Shown here: one piece after another, positions 33,197 through 41,262 of the stretch
Layout of the letters: the number at the start of each line of letters is the position of its first letter
Numbering within the stretch: the first letter of the stretch is position 1
From: Lysinibacillus irui
GTDB lineage: Bacteria; Bacillota; Bacilli; Bacillales_A; Planococcaceae
Assembly (NCBI RefSeq): GCF_028877475.1
Contig: NZ_CP113527.1
Coordinates: 1,977,501-2,041,500 of the forward strand
Reading direction: 5' to 3'
Length of the DNA: 64,000 bases
The notes under the pieces: generated by a model
The model's database searches: none
What the model was told of the DNA's origin: nothing
The model's input: the letters and a program-made list of their open reading frames with translations, nothing else
Translations under genes and position numbers: made by a program

Positions 33197-33305
33197 ATTG
33201 TCTACAATATACGCTTTTAACTATCTTTTGTCAAACTGATTCATTTATGTATTTCTAAAATGTGTTACTATCATGGTAAGGATAATGTTTTAAGAAGGTG
33301 AAGTA

Positions 33306-33809
33306 ATGAAATATAGTGTTATGGTTGAATATGCACTACATAGTCTTGTTTATTTAATCGATGTACCACCAAATGAAAGTATTGGCATAAAAGATTTATC
33401 TGAATTTCAAGGATTATCAGAGACCTATCTTTCAAAAGTTTTAGGGAAGTTGTCCAAGGAAGGGATTGTAAGTTCCGTATCTGGAGTAAAAGGGGGGTAT
33501 CGACTCAATAAAAAACCACAAGATATTTCATTTTGGGATGTTGTGCGTGCCGTAGAAGGTGAAGATCCGATATTTCAATGTAAGAATATTAAAGCGAATT
33601 TTGCTTATCAAAAAACAAACGAACAGTGTGAATCCTGTATAGGTCAATCGAATTGCACGATTAATAGTGTAATGCTAGAAGCTGAAGAACAAATGCGTAA
33701 TTATTTAAGAAGTAAAACAATAGCTTGGTTAGAAGAGGAACTACAACGGACATTACCGGGAAAGCAACTAGAAGAAGCAAAAAACTTCTTTAAAAAAGGG
33801 AATAAATAA
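33306..33809 (+). CDS. Rrf2 family transcriptional regulator
   Basis: This 167-residue protein starts MKYSVMVEYALHSLVYLIDV and continues with the winged helix IKDLSEFQGLSETYLSKVLG and SSVSGVKGGYRL typical of Rrf2. The cysteine cluster FQCKN (about 97) and CESCIGQSNC (about 109-118) could bind an iron-sulfur cluster or a redox thiol, as in NsrR, IscR or CymR relatives. It probably senses oxidative or nitrosative stress and controls the divergent AhpD-like gene. AAGAAGGTGAAGTA precedes the ATG. Confidence 0.9.
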   Translation: MKYSVMVEYALHSLVYLIDVPPNESIGIKDLSEFQGLSETYLSKVLGKLSKEGIVSSVSGVKGGYRLNKKPQDISFWDVVRAVEGEDPIFQCKNIKANFAYQKTNEQCESCIGQSNCTINSVMLEAEEQMRNYLRSKTIAWLEEELQRTLPGKQLEEAKNFFKKGNK

Positions 33810-33816
33810 CTTCAGA

Positions 33817-33893
33817 AGGAAAAAAACAAACCAGCTAAGTGGTAGTCAAGAAGGATGCGAAACACTCGTTTACATAGCGAGTGTTTTTTTGTT
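33817..33893 (+). repeat. Decayed copy of the ypjP 3' end with functional terminator
   Basis: This 77-bp stretch matches the end of ypjP plus terminator (19985-20061) at 64 of 77 positions by eye. It retains CTAAGTGGT (for the PPKWLS end of YpjP, here interrupted by TAG) and the stem AAACACTCG/CGAGTGTTT with its T-run (33872-33893). It now sits behind the Rrf2 gene and probably serves as its terminator. Confidence 0.7.
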
Positions 33894-34352
33894 TAAGTTA
33901 TTTTTAAAGCGAATAGTGAGATCTTTTGCATACAGAAATTTTCATTAAGCAAGCGACGATTTGACGGTTAAAAAGGGTCACTAGGTTTGAAGTGACATTA
34001 AACAGAAATACTAGATGAATTTTTTAGAGTTATCTACTTTGATTAAAGCAACCACTCCACAGTTCTCGATAAATTGAGGGCAATCTAGAGCAACAATAGA
34101 AGTACATCAAATACTTTGAAAGTTTTTAATGAAGATGGTTAAGGGTAATTGTTACTGATAAAGAGGAAGAGGGGCATTGGTTCTTCTCTAGCCATTGAAG
34201 CAGTATACTTCCATAAGAAGAATGTATTTTGGAAGAATTTATCGTTTTCCTAATGTTTTGAAGTGGACGTGTAGGGAACTAAGGATATAGTGCGACATTT
34301 AGGAGATAGTATTCTATAATCCTTCTTCAATCCAAATGATGGGAGAGATAAT
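33894..34352. other. Intergenic region of 459 bp
   Basis: No intact gene is visible. A GGGTCACT/AGTGAC hairpin at about 33976-33996, related to the stems at 8903 and 35954, has a T-run on its minus-strand side. The rest shows short broken frames only. Confidence 0.4.
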
Positions 34353-35024
34353 ATGGAAAACGACTGGAACAAAGCTATAGGTTCTCTTTCTCAAATAAAC
34401 GTTTTTTCAAATCCAAATAACGAGCCAGTAACTATAAGTGGTGAAGCGGATGATTTGAGGTGTATCGGTGTTGGGACAGATGCGGCTGTTTTTCAATATC
34501 TTTCTGCTCCAGCTTATGCATTTAAATTATATGCCAAGGACAAAGTACACAAGGTAAAAGTTGAAGCAAATGTTTACCGAATATTAGGAGATTCACCTTT
34601 CTTTTCAACATGTTTTGCATCATCCGACGAATACCTTGTTTTAAGTTATGAAAAAGGAAAAACGCTCTTTGACTGCATTCTACAAGGTATTCATATTCCA
34701 GAACAGGTTGTAAATGAAGTGGAGGCTGCAAGAGAATATGTCCGGATAAAGGGCCTTAACCCTCGTGATATTCATTTAAAAAATATTTTATTACAAAATG
34801 GCAGAATTAAAATAATTGATGTCTCTGAATACACCCAACCAGGCAATGATTGTCGATGGGAGCATTTAAAAAAAGGATATGAGCAATACTATCATCTAAT
34901 AGACGGAAATTCTGTGCCGTTCTGGTTAGTAGAAACGATTCGAAAGTGGTATAACCTGCGGGGAAAAAATACTTCATATGAAGAGTTTACAAAAAATATT
35001 TTAAAACTATTGTATAAAAAATAA
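34353..35024 (+). CDS. Serine/threonine protein kinase-like protein (YrzF type)
   Basis: The 223 residues follow a compact protein-kinase fold: a glycine loop GVGTDAAVFQYLS (about 38-50), the likely ATP lysine in YAFKLYAKDK (about 58), the catalytic loop as LNPRDIHLKNILL (about 136-148, RDxxxxN) and the metal motif as IIDVSEY instead of DFG. This resembles the small Bacillus YrzF/YbdM-type kinases. The non-canonical DVS makes activity uncertain. Substrate unknown. TGGGAGAGATAAT precedes the ATG. Confidence 0.78.
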   Translation: MENDWNKAIGSLSQINVFSNPNNEPVTISGEADDLRCIGVGTDAAVFQYLSAPAYAFKLYAKDKVHKVKVEANVYRILGDSPFFSTCFASSDEYLVLSYEKGKTLFDCILQGIHIPEQVVNEVEAAREYVRIKGLNPRDIHLKNILLQNGRIKIIDVSEYTQPGNDCRWEHLKKGYEQYYHLIDGNSVPFWLVETIRKWYNLRGKNTSYEEFTKNILKLLYKK

Positions 35025-35182
35025 TTGACTACTAGATGGTTTCATATTTTGAAGCGCTACTCACACCGGGTAGCGTATTTCAATTAGGAAGAGAAGCGCA
35101 AACGACAATGCATCATATTCTAAATACATCATTTACTGGCCTTGTAAGATATTTCTGGAGAATATAACATAAAAAAAAGGCC

Positions 35183-35203
35183 GTAGCGTTTATAGACGCT
35201 ACA
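35183..35203. terminator. Hairpin in the kinase-like gene downstream region
   Basis: GTAGCGT pairs with ACGCTAC; on the minus strand it is followed by GGCC and eight T. It may terminate minus-strand transcription from the 35400-35789 gene. Confidence 0.45.
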
Positions 35204-35249
35204 GCTCTCGAAATTTCAAGCTTCTTGGTGGCAAGTTTGTATATAGAAA

Positions 35250-35284
35250 ATGTTAAGCAAGGATGATGGAGCGTTGCTTAACAT
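35250..35284. terminator. Perfect hairpin, probable terminator
   Basis: ATGTTAAGCAA pairs perfectly with TTGCTTAACAT across a 13-nt loop, followed by CATTTTC on the plus strand. It lies between the convergent kinase-like and 35400-35789 genes. Confidence 0.55.
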
Positions 35285-35399
35285 CATTTTCACTATGATG
35301 AATAATAATAATTTTACTTAGGCAAGCAGCGAAGATTTTAAGAGAATTATTTAAAGTCTTCCCACAGAAAATCGTCTCCAACTATATCTGGTGGAAATA

Positions 35400-35789
35400 T
35401 TAATTAATGAAATTTTGAGGAATACATTCATGAACACCAGAATTTCTCAATGAGTTAAATAAAGCTGCACCGATTCTTAACATAACAAAGTTATCAGTGC
35501 CATTTTCTAATTCATATATCACAAAGTAAGAATTATCGACTGTAAAAATACATTTTCGTTCTAATTCAAATCCAGGTGGTACAGGAGGAAGATTAAAACG
35601 TGGTACAACTACAGGTGTATCTCCTTCATCTCTAATAAAATTGAAAGTTTGTTCGTCAATTTCATAGATATTAACTGGATCAATCTCCACACCTTTTTCT
35701 GGAATTGTGATTTCATCTTCAACTAATAGGAAAAAGCGTTCGTTTCGAAAATTGAAAATGCCTCTCGCTCCAATTTCAAATGTTGCCAT
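35400..35789 (-). CDS. Hypothetical protein with sporulation-type leader, 129 aa
   Basis: GAGAGGAGGTGAATATAAA precedes ATG 35789, a very strong ribosome binding site. The protein is beta-rich with repeated aromatic and acidic residues (RGIFNFRNERFFLLVEDEIT, CIFTVDNSYFVIYELENGTD) and proline-rich RFNLPPVPPGF in the middle. No export signal is visible. The two quoted segments resemble each other and suggest an internal duplication. I know no family; the small-RNA-like element lies 160 bp upstream on the same strand. Confidence 0.65.
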   Translation of the reverse strand: MATFEIGARGIFNFRNERFFLLVEDEITIPEKGVEIDPVNIYEIDEQTFNFIRDEGDTPVVVPRFNLPPVPPGFELERKCIFTVDNSYFVIYELENGTDNFVMLRIGAALFNSLRNSGVHECIPQNFIN

Positions 35790-35948
35790 TTTATATTCAC
35801 CTCCTCTCTTATAAATAAATTATTCATATCGAATACAGTTATATAGACAATAAGGAAGGTAGAGTGAAAAATATGTTCAATACAGATATTAGCCATTATA
35901 ATACTAGACCGATGTCTATCCTCTAAGATGTATATGAATAAAGTAACG

Positions 35949-36025
35949 ATAAAAGGGTCACCCGGGATAGTGGTGACCCTAAGTAAAAATTCGGGAGGTC
36001 TCAAGTTAAACCAGTTTAGCTTAAC
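35949..36025 (-). ncRNA. Putative small RNA, copy 2 (5' hairpin, CCUCCC linker, terminator)
   Basis: On the minus strand TATAAAT (36038-36032) precedes a hairpin GTTAAGCT-AAACT-GGTTTAAC (36025-36005), then ACCTCCCG (35999-35992), then AGGGTCACC/GGTGACCCT (35980-35954) ending in TTTTA. About 55 of 69 positions match the copy at 6797. The outermost loop-closing pair changes from G-C to U-G while staying paired, and the linker is unchanged. It looks like a short sRNA with an anti-Shine-Dalgarno site. Confidence 0.45.
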
Positions 36026-36044
36026 ACTATTATTTATATGCTAA

Positions 36045-36227
36045 GTACACTTGGGATTTATAGTTTATTGCCCTTTGATAAAAAATGGTCAAGTAATCAC
36101 ACCTTTAAATGCATCTGATGTTCTTACTTTAAGAAATATTGATGACAGCCCAAAACCTTTATTCAATGGAAATGTAGGCATTCCGGCTGTTATCAGCACG
36201 TCTATTGTTATTTTAAGATTAGTGTAA
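36045..36227 (+). pseudogene. C-terminal fragment of an unknown, perhaps surface, protein
   Basis: An open frame without a start codon reads PLIKNGQVITPLNASDVLTL, then RNIDDSPKPLFNGNVGIP and ends AVISTSIVILRLV at a TAA. The beta-rich ending resembles C-termini of bacillar spore-surface or collagen-like glycoproteins, but this is an impression. The upstream part of the gene is missing, being replaced by the sRNA-like element. It is a remnant. Confidence 0.45.
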
Positions 36228-36551
36228 GGGTTTTATAGTAGATCTAGAGTATGGGTCTAGAAGAGGTAAAGCTCAATTATTTTAGATTAAAACTTCTCGA
36301 CGTATTTACCAAAATAAAAGAGGTATCTATTTTACTCCTCATTAGATATACCATGTAATTGTAAAGCTATTATAAGTTGCTTAAAGTTATTTAAGTTGAT
36401 GTCGTTTCAGTAGGTGGTAAGCAAGATTATGTGATCAAAATACTTGATTTACGAGGAAATACAGAATAATATTGGAATATTTGGATAGGTATGAAACAAA
36501 TGGACGGGAATATCGTTAATGTATTAAACGAGGTTATTTTGGGAGTGTGGA
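36228..36551. other. Intergenic region of 324 bp, nothing assigned
   Basis: AT-rich sequence without a gene; short plus-strand frames are broken by stops. The ribosome binding site GGGAGTGTGG of the next gene is at its end. Confidence 0.4.
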
Positions 36552-36893
36552 ATGGACCATAAGTTAATGTGTAAATATTTATCGTACATAGTTTATTTTG
36601 TAATAGGACTTATTTTAACTTATTGTATGCAATGGGTAACAGTGCTTTTTATGGGCAGTGTAAGGTTTACAGCTGCAGATAGTTATCCAGGAGATTTGAG
36701 TACTCTTTCTTTAGTTGTATGGAGTTTTTTGTTTTCAATAAGTCATTTTGTAGTTTTGACAATATTTTCTTTTTTATATAAATTTCTAGTATCTGTTTTT
36801 AAAATTAAGTTTCAAACCAAAATTGCGTTGATGTTTCATGCTTTTGTTACAGGCTGTTTAATAATGTATTTTATAAATGTTTTTTTACACTAA
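36552..36893 (+). CDS. Hypothetical membrane protein, 113 aa
   Basis: Three to four hydrophobic segments (about residues 10-33, 50-72, 75-88 and 92-112) make up most of this protein, with little outside the membrane except a polar loop GSVRFTAADSYPGD. No motif is recognised. GGGAGTGTGGA lies just before the ATG. It has no operon partner. Confidence 0.55.
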   Translation: MDHKLMCKYLSYIVYFVIGLILTYCMQWVTVLFMGSVRFTAADSYPGDLSTLSLVVWSFLFSISHFVVLTIFSFLYKFLVSVFKIKFQTKIALMFHAFVTGCLIMYFINVFLH

Positions 36894-37033
36894 GTATCCT
36901 CTTTGGTGGATGCTTTTTAGTTGTGTCAAAAAGGATGAAAAGGACCAATATACGAATCGGATTCGATCATGAAGAAACGACGATACATGTACTTCAAAGG
37001 ATTGTGCATACTTTTAATAGGAGTTCCTTGGAA

Positions 37034-37061
37034 ACAAAAAAACCGGCAGTGGTTGCCGGTT
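37034..37061 (-). terminator. Terminator of the SASP gene (minus strand)
   Basis: On the minus strand AACCGGCA pairs with TGCCGGTT, followed by TTTTTTG, 7 bp after the stop codon. Confidence 0.88.
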
Positions 37062-37067
37062 GTGGAG

Positions 37068-37601
37068 CTATTGATTATTTGTATTATTTTCGTTTGCAAA
37101 ACGACCAGAAGCAAATTTTTTGTTCGCTTCCGCTTGTTGGATTTGTTGTCTGATTTGATTTACATCAGTTTCTCTCCCAAATTCAACGTTCATGGAATTC
37201 ATTGCATTTCTTGAACCAGAAGCTTGTTGTTTGTTCGCTTCTGCTTGTTGGATTTGTTGTCGAACCTGATTCACATCAGTTTCACTACCAAATTCAACGT
37301 TCATGGAATTCATTGCATTTCTTGAACCAGAAGCTTGTTGTTTCTTCGCTTCCGCTTGTTGGATTTGTTGTCGAACCTGATTCACATCAGTTTCACTACC
37401 AAATTCAACGTTCATGGAATTCATTGCATTCCTTGAACCAGAAGCTTGTTGTTTGTTCGCTTCCGCTTGTTGAATTTGTTGTCTAACTTGGTTCACATCA
37501 GTCTCATTCCCGAATTCAACATTCATTGAATTCATTGCATTTGGCGTTGCATTAGGAATTTTAGAGCTGAAGTTTTGGTTGTTGTTATTATTTTTTGCCA
37601 T
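37068..37601 (-). CDS. sspE: Gamma-type small acid-soluble spore protein, four-repeat form
   Basis: The 177-residue protein consists of a Gln/Asn-rich head, four near-identical units of 37 residues and a short tail. Each unit holds NAMNSMNVEFGSETDVNQVR followed by QQIQQAEANKQQASGSR, matching the EFASETxxxxV(K/R)QQ core of gamma-type SASPs, including the site cut by germination protease GPR. These proteins are an amino-acid store used at germination and are made in the forespore under SigG. Usual members have one or two repeats in about 60-95 residues, so this is about twice that size. TCAGGAGGTGATTTTCA precedes the ATG. Confidence 0.92.
   Translation of the reverse strand: MAKNNNNNQNFSSKIPNATPNAMNSMNVEFGNETDVNQVRQQIQQAEANKQQASGSRNAMNSMNVEFGSETDVNQVRQQIQQAEAKKQQASGSRNAMNSMNVEFGSETDVNQVRQQIQQAEANKQQASGSRNAMNSMNVEFGRETDVNQIRQQIQQAEANKKFASGRFANENNTNNQ
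37095..37540 (-). repeat. 111-bp tandem repeats inside sspE (four copies)
   Basis: The segment from 37100 to about 37545 contains the 111-bp unit four times; identical anchor CATTGCATT occurs at 37201, 37311 and 37422. The inner three units differ at only a few bases, so the latest duplications are recent; the first and last differ more (for example R for S and I for V near the 3' end). Confidence 0.9.
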
Positions 37602-37757
37602 TGAAAATCACCTCCTGAAAATTAGTTTGACCAGAAGGTGCTTTAGTATCCGTAAATTTTAAAAAAACTTGGTCGAAGTAAATGGCAGGTAGATTTCTTC
37701 TAAATGACTACCTCATATGGAAAATTAACCAAAACTTACAGTGAGGAAGCGATTTTT

Positions 37758-37933
37758 ATGAAATTTGGAAGGAAAATAGCTTCAAATTTGTTGATCATTT
37801 ATTTTTTCGTTTTTTTAGCATATCGACTATCTTTTCATTCTCATCTACATTCAATTATATAGTTTGTGGCATAGGGATGATTATGGCAATTATTCTACAT
37901 ATGTATTTTAAATGTACTAATCAAAATAATTAA
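37758..37933 (+). pseudogene. Frameshifted small membrane protein
   Basis: ATG 37758 after AGGAAGCGATTTTT opens a 34-codon frame with the helix NLLIIYFFVFLAYRLSFHS. In a neighbouring frame the text continues FNYIVCGIGMIMAIILHMYF and stops at 37933. One indel near 37845 would join them into a two-helix protein of about 58 residues. The frameshift is inferred from helix continuity; the short frame could also be translated as it is. Confidence 0.4.
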
Positions 37934-38071
37934 TTCCATTAAATGATGAAATGAGGGAAGATGCAATTCCGTAAGGTATGATAGATCAATTAAAACTTAC
38001 ATACATAGAGGATGTTGTGAAATACAATTTTACTAGTATAATTGGAATAGGTTTGGAGATTGGAGAAATGT

Positions 38072-38968
38072 ATGAAAGATCGTAAACAAGTAGTCATCGA
38101 ATCAACAATACAGTTATTTACGGAAAAAGGTTATCAACATACCTCTGTGCAAGATATTTTAGATAGAGCCAATATTTCAAAAGGGACATTTTATAATTAT
38201 TTTTCATCAAAGAATGAATGTTTGAAGGCTGTTTTAGAACAAAATCGGCGAGAGAGGGATGTTTTAAAAGAGGAAATTCTTGTTGGACAGAAAATGAATG
38301 ATGTCGAAATTTTGGTTGATCAGTTAATGGCTTCATTAAGAATTAAGGAAAAATATAATTTAATGCCATTATTTCGTGAAATCTCTTTTTTACATGATGA
38401 AGAGTTACAAAAAATTCTTGCGGATCATCGTTTCCATGAAATCACATGGTTAAAAAATAGATTGTATGATATTTATGGCGAGGACGGAAAGCCTTATTAC
38501 TATGAATGTGCCGTGATATTTTTCGGTACATTTCAATACTTGTCTTTTTACTGGAATTTAGCAACGAATACGACGATCGATATCAAAAAGGTAATCTGTA
38601 GATCATTAAGATATGTAGAAAATTTCCTTCCAGAGATGATAGCATGTGGTGAGGTTTTTTTAGATCCAAAAGATATGTATTTGATCGAAAGTGAATTCGA
38701 AACCAAGATGGTAACGAAAGACATGATACTAGAGAAGTTGGGGAAGTTTGATAAAAACATGTCGACTGTCGAGCTTCCCCAACAATCCATCGAACTAACT
38801 TCTTTGCTTTTAGAAGAAATGGGTCGGGAAAAGCCTAGGATTAGTGTGTTAGAAATTATGCTAAAACCATTTCGTAATGCATTTACTGACACAATCTATA
38901 CTGTCGAGGCTGAAGAGATAGCCAATATTTTTTGGCTCTATATAAAAATGCAAAAAAATAGATCGTGA
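38072..38968 (+). CDS. TetR/AcrR family regulator, long form (298 aa)
   Basis: The helix-turn-helix lies at residues about 6-50: VVIESTIQLFTEKGYQHTSV, DILDRANISKGTFYNYFSSK. At 298 residues it is about 100 longer than a usual TetR, matching the YerO-type subgroup of Bacillus, which regulates adjacent RND or MFS efflux genes. No such pump gene follows here; the next plus-strand frame is a truncated membrane fragment. GGAG lies six bases before ATG 38072, preferred over the in-frame TTG 38060. Confidence 0.88.
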   Translation: MKDRKQVVIESTIQLFTEKGYQHTSVQDILDRANISKGTFYNYFSSKNECLKAVLEQNRRERDVLKEEILVGQKMNDVEILVDQLMASLRIKEKYNLMPLFREISFLHDEELQKILADHRFHEITWLKNRLYDIYGEDGKPYYYECAVIFFGTFQYLSFYWNLATNTTIDIKKVICRSLRYVENFLPEMIACGEVFLDPKDMYLIESEFETKMVTKDMILEKLGKFDKNMSTVELPQQSIELTSLLLEEMGREKPRISVLEIMLKPFRNAFTDTIYTVEAEEIANIFWLYIKMQKNRS

Positions 38969-39037
38969 TGAAAGATGAATGCACTTAAAACAATTTAGGA
39001 TGTCTAATGTGGGGAGTCATAAGGCTTCTTTATTCAG

Positions 39038-39244
39038 TTGAGATTAAGTGTAGAGAATGGCTGGTTACCAGTGATAGCTATATATATGATCCTATTTGTG
39101 CTTTATCACAATAAATTACAATTTACAGGATTTTATGAAGGTCCAAACCAGCAAAAGCTACCACATTCAATATCAGTCACTTTCCTTATGACCTTTCCTG
39201 CATTATTTATCGCTACACGCATAGTTGAACCTATGACCATACAA
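39038..39244 (+). pseudogene. Fragment of a membrane protein gene
   Basis: An open stretch without ribosome binding site reads VENGWLPVIAIYMILFVLYH, then NKLQFTGFYEGPNQQK, then SISVTFLMTFPALFIATRIV. This is two helices with an intact loop, a coherent membrane-protein fragment, yet the frame runs straight into the terminator at 39245. It is likely the N-terminal remnant of a larger gene, perhaps the former target of the long TetR regulator. Confidence 0.4.
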
Positions 39245-39284
39245 AAGGCAGAAATGTTGCATACACAACATTTCTGCCTTTATT
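39245..39284. terminator. Bidirectional terminator before the FusB-type gene
   Basis: AAAGGCAGAAATGTTG pairs with CAACATTTCTGCCTTT across a short loop and precedes the end of the minus-strand gene at 39291; T-runs are modest on both sides. Confidence 0.8.
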
Positions 39285-39290
39285 AATTCG

Positions 39291-39944
39291 CTATTTTTGT
39301 GTAATACGTTCGAAAAATTCGTGAGTTCTGTCCATATCTGTGACATGCTCATTACATGTTTTACTATCGGCGCAAATGTAATTACTATGGTTGGTAAATG
39401 TGCCTACCACTTGGCCTTTAATGGACGTTGTAAATAAGCCGACATCTGAATGACGATTACAGATGGCGCATATACCACGCACAGTGTTGTTGGCAAATAT
39501 GCCCTTAATGCCTTTTAGCTGTCCATTTTGTTCAAGAACAACATATTTACGATGTGTTCCTGGATCATCCCAAGCAAGATAGCAAATTTGTTGAAAATCC
39601 AGTTCTTCTAAATTTGGTAACTTTAGCTTTTTTTCTTTTTTAAATAGAGCCTTTAGCGTGCTGGCTGTCACTGGCTTGAACGGGATGACATATGGTTTTA
39701 ATTGTTCTAAAAATGCATCTCCCTGCGCACGATCTGTCACAGCAAATAGCTGTTCAATTAATTTTAATTCCTCGGCGGAAAGCTCTAATTTAGTTGTAAT
39801 TTCAGTATCAACAAGCCCACGTACGGCAAGAATAACATTTTTATCCTTTGTTGTCGTAAGGGCATGTAAAATTTTATTTAACTGTTGTTCTAGTAAATGA
39901 TAATTTGCGACCGTTAAAAACGGCTGAATTGTTTGGTTTTCCAT
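39291..39944 (-). CDS. FusB/FusC family EF-G-binding protein
   Basis: The 217-residue protein fits the two-domain FusB family: a helical N-terminal domain and a C-terminal zinc-binding domain with CAICNRHSDVGLF (about residues 159-171) and YICADSKTCNEHV (about 189-201), whose cysteines and histidine bind zinc. FusB proteins bind elongation factor G and free it from ribosomes stalled with fusidic acid. Chromosomal homologues in Bacilli may do the same or act in translation stress. AGGAGAGATTTCAA precedes the ATG. Confidence 0.85.
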   Translation of the reverse strand: MENQTIQPFLTVANYHLLEQQLNKILHALTTTKDKNVILAVRGLVDTEITTKLELSAEELKLIEQLFAVTDRAQGDAFLEQLKPYVIPFKPVTASTLKALFKKEKKLKLPNLEELDFQQICYLAWDDPGTHRKYVVLEQNGQLKGIKGIFANNTVRGICAICNRHSDVGLFTTSIKGQVVGTFTNHSNYICADSKTCNEHVTDMDRTHEFFERITQK

Positions 39945-40535
39945 TTGAAATCTCTCCTGATTCTTAGGCTATTTTGTTAATCTATGGCCTAAAGAGATCA
40001 TTCAATTTTATGTTATTCGTATAACTTAAACTAGACCTCTTTGACCTAAAGAAGTCGTTCTAGAGCAAGCATTACAAGTGAATGCTATCATTTCGATCCC
40101 TCCTTTAAAGATAACATTGATTATATAAGGTTTATTTAAGATTACATAATAAATTGAATTTAACGAGGACCCATAAACTACCCATCTTCATTTTTAGCTT
40201 TTTCTTCAATGATTTGGATCTTATAAGTACCTCTCTTTATATATTACCATGTGTATGACTTATTTGCTTTTTAAAAATCTACTTCGCGCAAAGGAATGTC
40301 ATATCCCTTTATTTATTTTAACAAATTTTAACCAGAAACTCGATAATGAAATTGCTTTTTTATTGAAGCAATTAAAGACAGCGTTGATAACTACACCATT
40401 GCCAAAATGGATGTGAGAAATATGAACTGGTAAGGGAGTTCAAAGTATATTTTTACCTACTTAGGCATTTCCAATAAGGTATTTATCGGAGCACACATAT
40501 AGATAGCAAGACAATAAAAATAGGAGGCTAAAATA
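39945..40535. other. Intergenic region of 591 bp
   Basis: No gene is visible between the FusB-type gene and the coat operon. At 40369-40430 a short plus-strand frame of 20 codons and its surroundings look random. The CotB-like gene's promoter must lie in the last 100 bp; CATATAGAT at 40496 is near the SigK -10 pattern but lacks a good -35, so I do not annotate it. Confidence 0.4.
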
Positions 40536-41069
40536 ATGAACAGAAATCTGCTTATTTCATTAGTTGACAAAGTTGTTAGGGTTGATAGGGGAGGTCCAGA
40601 ATCGCGTATTGGCAAGTTATTGACAGCAGGTGAGGATCATTTTGTTTTACTAACAGAAAAAGACGGTATTGTTTATTATAAAACGCAGCACATAAAAAGT
40701 ATTACGGTCAATTCAAGAGATGGAATGGAATTTAAAGTTGAAGATCCAGAAGATGATTCCTACTTACTCCCAACTAATTTTAAAACAGTTGTTAGTAATT
40801 TTCTACATCAATGGGTTAAAGTAAATCGTGGTGGACCAGAAATGCTAGAGGGCATAATGGAAGAGGTCACTGATGATTATATTACCATTTTTTCAAAAGA
40901 TGAAATTATCCGCCTTGCCATGTATCACGTTCGTAATATTAGTTTAGGTACTAGTAAAAAAGAAGAGGAAAATAAAAATGAAGGAAATAATGAAACAACA
41001 AACAATAATACTACCAACAATAATAGCGTAAACAATAAGGGAAGAAATGCAAGAAATCGAAAAAGATAA
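40536..41069 (+). CDS. CotB-like spore coat protein, 177 aa
   Basis: The protein holds two repeats with the CotB signature: VVRVDRGGPESRIGKLLTAG, IVYYKTQHIKSI (about residues 14-60) and WVKVNRGGPEMLEGIMEE, MYHVRNISLG (about 92-138). They are followed by an Asn/Thr/Lys-rich tail. Bacillus CotB is an outer spore-coat protein with such RGGPE-type Sm-like repeats and a long Ser/Lys tail; this one is shorter. AATAGGAGGCTAAAATA precedes the ATG. It starts a four-gene operon with ArsB-like and a second CotB-like protein. Confidence 0.82.
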   Translation: MNRNLLISLVDKVVRVDRGGPESRIGKLLTAGEDHFVLLTEKDGIVYYKTQHIKSITVNSRDGMEFKVEDPEDDSYLLPTNFKTVVSNFLHQWVKVNRGGPEMLEGIMEEVTDDYITIFSKDEIIRLAMYHVRNISLGTSKKEEENKNEGNNETTNNNTTNNNSVNNKGRNARNRKR

Positions 41070-41112
41070 TACTCTTTTGTACAAAGCCTAGCTAAAGAAA
41101 GGAGGAAGGAAT

Positions 41113-41262
41113 GTGATTATGCTCCTTTACTTCTCTATCGTTGGTGGATTATTTTATAAATTATTTCTTAGGAAACCTGACGAACGTAGCAAAGAAATTA
41201 CAATCAATCCTACCACATCAACCATTACTAAACATAAGGCGGCTGATGTGAATGTTGGATAG
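41113..41262 (+). CDS. Small single-pass membrane protein in coat operon, 49 aa
   Basis: A GTG at 41113 lies 7 nt after GGAGG. The product begins with a hydrophobic helix (MIMLLYFSIVGGLFYKLFLR) followed by a polar tail (PDERSKEITI...KAADVNVG). It ends 11 bp inside the transporter gene, so translation may be coupled. No family is known. Position between a coat protein and a transporter in a tight operon argues that it is expressed and acts at the same site. Confidence 0.65.
   Translation: MIMLLYFSIVGGLFYKLFLRKPDERSKEITINPTTSTITKHKAADVNVG

Noticed and set aside
35155..35169. 15-mer TGGAGAATATAACAT shared with 45029
   Set aside because: The flanks do not align, so it is probably chance in AT-rich DNA or too short to interpret.
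37202..37486. Plus-strand frame opposite sspE
   Set aside because: A mirror of the tandem repeats in the wrong strand.
40491..40510. SigK-like -10 sequence before the coat operon
   Set aside because: CATATAGAT is close to the consensus but no -35 element lies at the right distance.
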